Position numbers and translations under genes: made by a program. This document shows, one piece after another, positions 61,995-64,000 of a stretch of 64,000 bases of DNA. The notes under the pieces are model-generated. The model had not been told where the DNA came from and did not search any database. It saw only the letters and a program-made list of their open reading frames with translations. Within the stretch, counting starts at the first letter, position 1. The number at the start of each line of letters is the position of its first letter. Origin of the DNA: Imperialibacter sp964351395 (lineage in GTDB: Bacteria; Bacteroidota; Bacteroidia; Cytophagales; Cyclobacteriaceae); NCBI GenBank assembly GCA_964351395.1, contig CAYGOF010000008.1:1-64000 (forward strand), given 5' to 3'.

Positions 61995-64000
61995 ATGAGA
62001 CAACGACTACTGAAGTACGTTTTCCCTGTAGTTTGCCTCGTGGCCCTGGCTTTTGGTCAGGCTACCGCACAAGACAGGCAAGTCAGTGGAAAAGTAACAG
62101 ATGCGGAATCCGGAGAAGGTCTGCCGGGTGTTAACGTTTTGGAGGCTGGGTCTTCCAACGGTACAGTCACCGACATTAATGGTAACTACACCATTAGCGT
62201 AGGTGCAAATGCTTCAATTTCATTTTCTTTTGTTGGCTACACTCCTCAGGTGATTGCTGTGGGGTCGAGAGCTGTAATTGATGCTGCGCTTGCGCTTGAT
62301 GTTCAGTCATTGAGCGAGGTAGTGGTTGTAGGTTATGGAACACAGGAAAAGAAGGAGATCACAAGTTCAGTAACCAGCGTAAAGGCTGAGGATTTCAACA
62401 GAGGTACAGTAAACAGCCCTGCACAGCTTTTGCAAGGTAAAGTAGCTGGATTGAACGTGGTTCGCCCAGGTGGTGACCCTAACGGTGGTTTCCAGATTCG
62501 CCTTAGAGGTGTGTCTACCGTAGGCGCCAACGCTGAGCCTCTTGTCGTAATTGATGGTGTAATTGGTGGCTCACTTAACACTGTAGACCCTAATGACATT
62601 GCTTCAATTGACGTATTGAAGGATGGATCAGCTGCTGCGATCTACGGAACGAGAGGTTCCAGTGGTGTAATCCTGATCACTACCAAGTCTGGTAAGGCAG
62701 GAAAAGTTTCTGTTGAATACAACGGATCAATCGCTATGGAAAACGTAGCTAGAACAATCCCTGTCATGGATGCAGCTGAGTACAAGCAAATCCCTGGAGC
62801 CATCGACCTTGGCTCTGAAACAAATTGGCTGGATGAATTGACTAAAACTGCCTACTCTCAAGTTCATAACCTTTCCCTTGGTGGCGGAACAAGCAGCACC
62901 ACCTATCGTGCTTCTTTGAACGTACGGGATGCTGAAGGCGTTGGTATCAACTCAGGTTTCCAGCAACTGAATGGTCGACTTAATTTGACTCAGAAAGCAC
63001 TTAACGACAAAGCTGTTTTCTCTGTCAATATTTCTTCTACAACCAAAGATGCAACGTATGGTGATGCCAACTCTTTCCGTTATGGCATCATTACCAACCC
63101 AACTATGCCTATTTATGACAATACTACAACCAGCCCAACAGCTGGTGGTAACTTTGCCGGATATGCAGAAAGAGATATTTTCGATTGGTACAACCCACTA
63201 TCTATTGCTGAGCAAAACATTCACGATGGCAAAGACACTCGTCTTTTGACAAGTATCCGTGGTGAATATAATTTCCTTGATAACTTGAGAGCTGCGGTAT
63301 TCTACTCTCGTCAGTGGGAAAGTGACTGGAGAGGCGACTACTCTCCCAAGACAGCAAAGTTTGGTGGAGGATTTGGTAGAAACGGTCTGGCTTCTATCAA
63401 CAATAACGACAGATTCAACGAACTTTTCGAAACGACTGTTAACTATGACATTACAGCCGGCGACGCTAATATCGCATTGCTTGGAGGTTATTCTTACCAG
63501 GAGTTCTTGAATGAAGGAAGTTTCATTCAAGGTGGTAACTTCCTGACTGACGCCTTTACTTATAACAACATGGGCGCTGCGCTAGACTTCGCCAACGGTC
63601 TTGGAAATATCCAGAGCTACAGAAACTCTAACAAGTTGGTGGCATTCTTCGGTAGAGCTAACTTGAACTACCAGGGAACCTACTTCCTTTCTGCTAGTGC
63701 TCGTTATGAAGGATCAACAAGATTTGGTGCGAACAATAAGTGGGGCTTATTCCCTGCCGTAAGTGGTGGTGTTACGCTGTCTAACTTGTTTGACCTTCCA
63801 GGTATCAATAGTTTGAAAGTAAGAGGTAGCTGGGGTGTTACTGGTAACCAACCAGGTAACTCATATGCCTCTCTCCAGAGGTTTGGACGTCAGGGTAACT
63901 TCTTTATCAATGGAGCCTACGTACCTTCTTATGGTCCTGTGTCTAACGCCAACCCGGATCTTGCCTGGGAAACTAAGAATGAGATTGATTTTGGTTTAGA
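61995..64000 (+). CDS. SusC/RagA-family TonB-linked outer-membrane protein, cut by the window end
   Basis: The frame starts at ATG 61995 and runs off the window after 668 codons. It has a signal peptide (KYVFPVVCLVALAFGQATAQ), a carboxypeptidase-regulatory-like domain (about 25-100; VSGKVTDAESGEGLPGVNV), a SEVVVVGYGTQEKKE TonB-interaction region (about 107), a plug with ADPLVV-like PLVVIDGVIGG and VLKDGSAAAIYGTRGSSGVILITTK, and the first part of the beta barrel. It should pair with a SusD protein downstream to import oligosaccharides. Its position after the amylases supports starch/maltodextrin as ligand. Confidence 0.93.
   Translation, partial: MRQRLLKYVFPVVCLVALAFGQATAQDRQVSGKVTDAESGEGLPGVNVLEAGSSNGTVTDINGNYTISVGANASISFSFVGYTPQVIAVGSRAVIDAALALDVQSLSEVVVVGYGTQEKKEITSSVTSVKAEDFNRGTVNSPAQLLQGKVAGLNVVRPGGDPNGGFQIRLRGVSTVGANAEPLVVIDGVIGGSLNTVDPNDIASIDVLKDGSAAAIYGTRGSSGVILITTKSGKAGKVSVEYNGSIAMENVARTIPVMDAAEYKQIPGAIDLGSETNWLDELTKTAYSQVHNLSLGGGTSSTTYRASLNVRDAEGVGINSGFQQLNGRLNLTQKALNDKAVFSVNISSTTKDATYGDANSFRYGIITNPTMPIYDNTTTSPTAGGNFAGYAERDIFDWYNPLSIAEQNIHDGKDTRLLTSIRGEYNFLDNLRAAVFYSRQWESDWRGDYSPKTAKFGGGFGRNGLASINNNDRFNELFETTVNYDITAGDANIALLGGYSYQEFLNEGSFIQGGNFLTDAFTYNNMGAALDFANGLGNIQSYRNSNKLVAFFGRANLNYQGTYFLSASARYEGSTRFGANNKWGLFPAVSGGVTLSNLFDLPGINSLKVRGSWGVTGNQPGNSYASLQRFGRQGNFFINGAYVPSYGPVSNANPDLAWETKNEIDFGL

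Noticed and set aside
1..64000. tRNA, rRNA or CRISPR elements
   Set aside because: No T-loop-like GTTCGANTCC blocks in spacers, no rRNA-like stretches, and no evenly spaced repeat array were found by eye.

Overview
The window is a stretch of a Bacteroidota chromosome, most likely a marine or free-living member of the Cytophagales. The evidence is a SusC/RagA TonB-linked porin start at the right edge, many families typical of the phylum (DUF5916 CBM9 barrel, DUF2911, DUF2807, DUF2452, DUF3127, DUF6155, SprB repeats, class-IIA aldolase), promoter-like TAnnTTTG -7 boxes, and mostly weak Shine-Dalgarno sequences. I saw no rRNA, tRNA, CRISPR array, transposase or phage gene, so this is ordinary chromosome with one specialised sugar locus. 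All family names come from reading motifs by eye; no database search was run.

Layout. 0.2-5.9 kb (minus): a three-gene RND efflux operon (adaptor, pump, TolC-like). 5.9-6.5 kb: a gene-poor gap with a terminator and short direct repeats. 6.5-13.8 kb: acyl-CoA hydrolase/CoA-transferase, then divergently lhgO, a ThiF-rhodanese protein, cutC, a creatininase-fold amidohydrolase, a BASS-type transporter and a CBM9-like protein. 13.9-24.1 kb: sugar-derivative oxidoreductases and relatives (two Gfo/Idh/MocA proteins, DUF6807, aldo/keto reductase, a secreted TIM-barrel isomerase, a gamma-glutamyltransferase family protein), interrupted by a multi-PAS sensor whose first PAS domain lies in an open frame with no normal start codon. 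24.2-38.3 kb: housekeeping and small lipoprotein genes (YheT hydrolase, ROK kinase, deoxynucleoside kinase, SprB/cytochrome-like lipoprotein, DEAD helicase, FKBP isomerase, GreA-like factor). 38.5-46.7 kb: a large GH63-like glycosidase, two secreted unknowns, an HGSNAT-like acyltransferase, a DoxX-like protein and a TPR-like protein.

47.0-64.0 kb is a starch/maltodextrin utilisation locus. Leftward run malQ (two CBM20 domains plus GH77), an SLC45-type sugar importer and a LacI-family regulator. Rightward run a class II aldolase, two GH13 amylase lipoproteins, a DUF1080-PA14 lipoprotein and a beta-propeller protein fused to an azurin-like copper domain, followed by a SusC-type porin cut by the window end. 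The likely flow is capture and uptake of oligosaccharide by SusC, cleavage by the two amylases, import by the SLC45 carrier, rearrangement by MalQ and entry into glycolysis, where the locus carries its own aldolase and the window holds a ROK kinase.

The most interesting signals are regulatory. Perfect palindromes centred on AAACGTTT occur in front of susC (two copies inside a larger inverted repeat) and in front of the distant GH63-like gene, suggesting a LacI-family regulon joining the two. The copper-protein pair in a starch operon, the PAS/DHp protein without an ATPase domain, and the SprB-repeat/cytochrome-like lipoprotein also deserve attention.
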